DNA from: SYAN01 sp964406345
Lineage (GTDB): Bacteria; Actinomycetota; Actinomycetes; Nanopelagicales; Nanopelagicaceae
Assembly (NCBI GenBank): GCA_964406345.1
Contig: CAYORK010000038.1
Span: 1-6,500, forward strand
DNA length: 6,500 bases
Direction of reading: 5' to 3'
The position numbers were made by a program, and so were the translations under genes. The notes under the pieces were generated by a model. It had not been told where the DNA came from, made no database searches, and saw only the letters and a list, made by a program, of their open reading frames with translations. This document shows, piece after piece, positions 6,403 through 6,500 of the stretch. Position 1 is the stretch's first letter. Every line of letters begins with the position of its first letter.

Positions 6403-6500
6403 ATGAAGAAGAGCGCGGTGAAATTGGAGTTGGCTCGAAAGAGCCTGCCCAAGGTCTCGCTCATCCCTGCCTCTGAGATACATCGCCAGGTCCTTGAAGG
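6403..6500 (+). CDS. N-terminus of an unrecognised gene (cut off by the right edge)
   Basis: An open frame from ATG 6403 continues to the window end, giving 32 codons, starting MKKSAVKLELARKSLPKVS and continuing through LIPASEIHRQVLEG. It is rich in Lys, Arg, Leu and Ser, with no signal peptide or membrane segment and no motif I recognise. It follows typA by 35 bp on the same strand and its base use resembles its neighbours, so it is probably a real gene and may share the typA transcript. An in-frame GTG at 6418 is an alternative start; AGGGG is 1 base from the ATG and 16 bases from that GTG, so it supports neither well. No function is proposed. Confidence 0.6.
   Translation, partial: MKKSAVKLELARKSLPKVSLIPASEIHRQVLE

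Overview
The window carries ordinary, conserved housekeeping genes of an actinobacterium (Actinomycetota). The evidence is protein style plus gene order. xseA diverges from ispH, a DUF6542 membrane protein gene follows on the opposite strand, and ychF reads away beyond it; this is the order I recall for M. tuberculosis (xseA / lytB2 / Rv1111c / Rv1112). Base composition is moderate (mid-50s % G+C in a few hand-sampled lines) and gaps between genes are very short (25, 7, -4, 52, 63 and 35 bp). That fits a compact, possibly streamlined aquatic actinobacterium rather than a high-GC soil form. The genus is not determined.

Layout: 1-668 (-) is the N-terminal 222 codons of xseA (exonuclease VII large subunit), running off the left edge. 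669-693 is a divergent promoter gap. 694-1650 (+) is ispH, the last enzyme of the MEP isoprenoid pathway. 1658-2080 (-) is a small DUF6542 membrane protein, coupled by an ATGA overlap to rmuC at 2077-3285 (-). 3286-3337 is a second divergent gap. 3338-4411 (+) is ychF and 4475-6367 (+) is typA/bipA, with a 12-bp tandem repeat in the gap between them. 6403-6500 (+) is the start of an unrecognised gene.

Functionally there are three themes: DNA repair or recombination nucleases (XseA, RmuC), isoprenoid precursor synthesis (IspH), and ribosome-associated translational NTPases (YchF, TypA). I see no mobile element, CRISPR array, RNA gene or toxin-antitoxin or defence module, and no convincing intrinsic terminator.

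The most interesting signals are small. The 13-bp palindrome ATCCTA-A-TAGGAT is centred exactly between the xseA and ispH start codons, leaving TAGGAT-N6-ATG on both strands, which looks like a mirror-image bidirectional and possibly leaderless promoter. YchF has Ala in place of the Glu of its NxxE nucleotide-specificity motif. There is a three-copy 12-bp repeat before typA, a 15-bp duplication inside rmuC, and a roughly four-fold excess of GATC across the whole window. I do not see a new multi-gene system.
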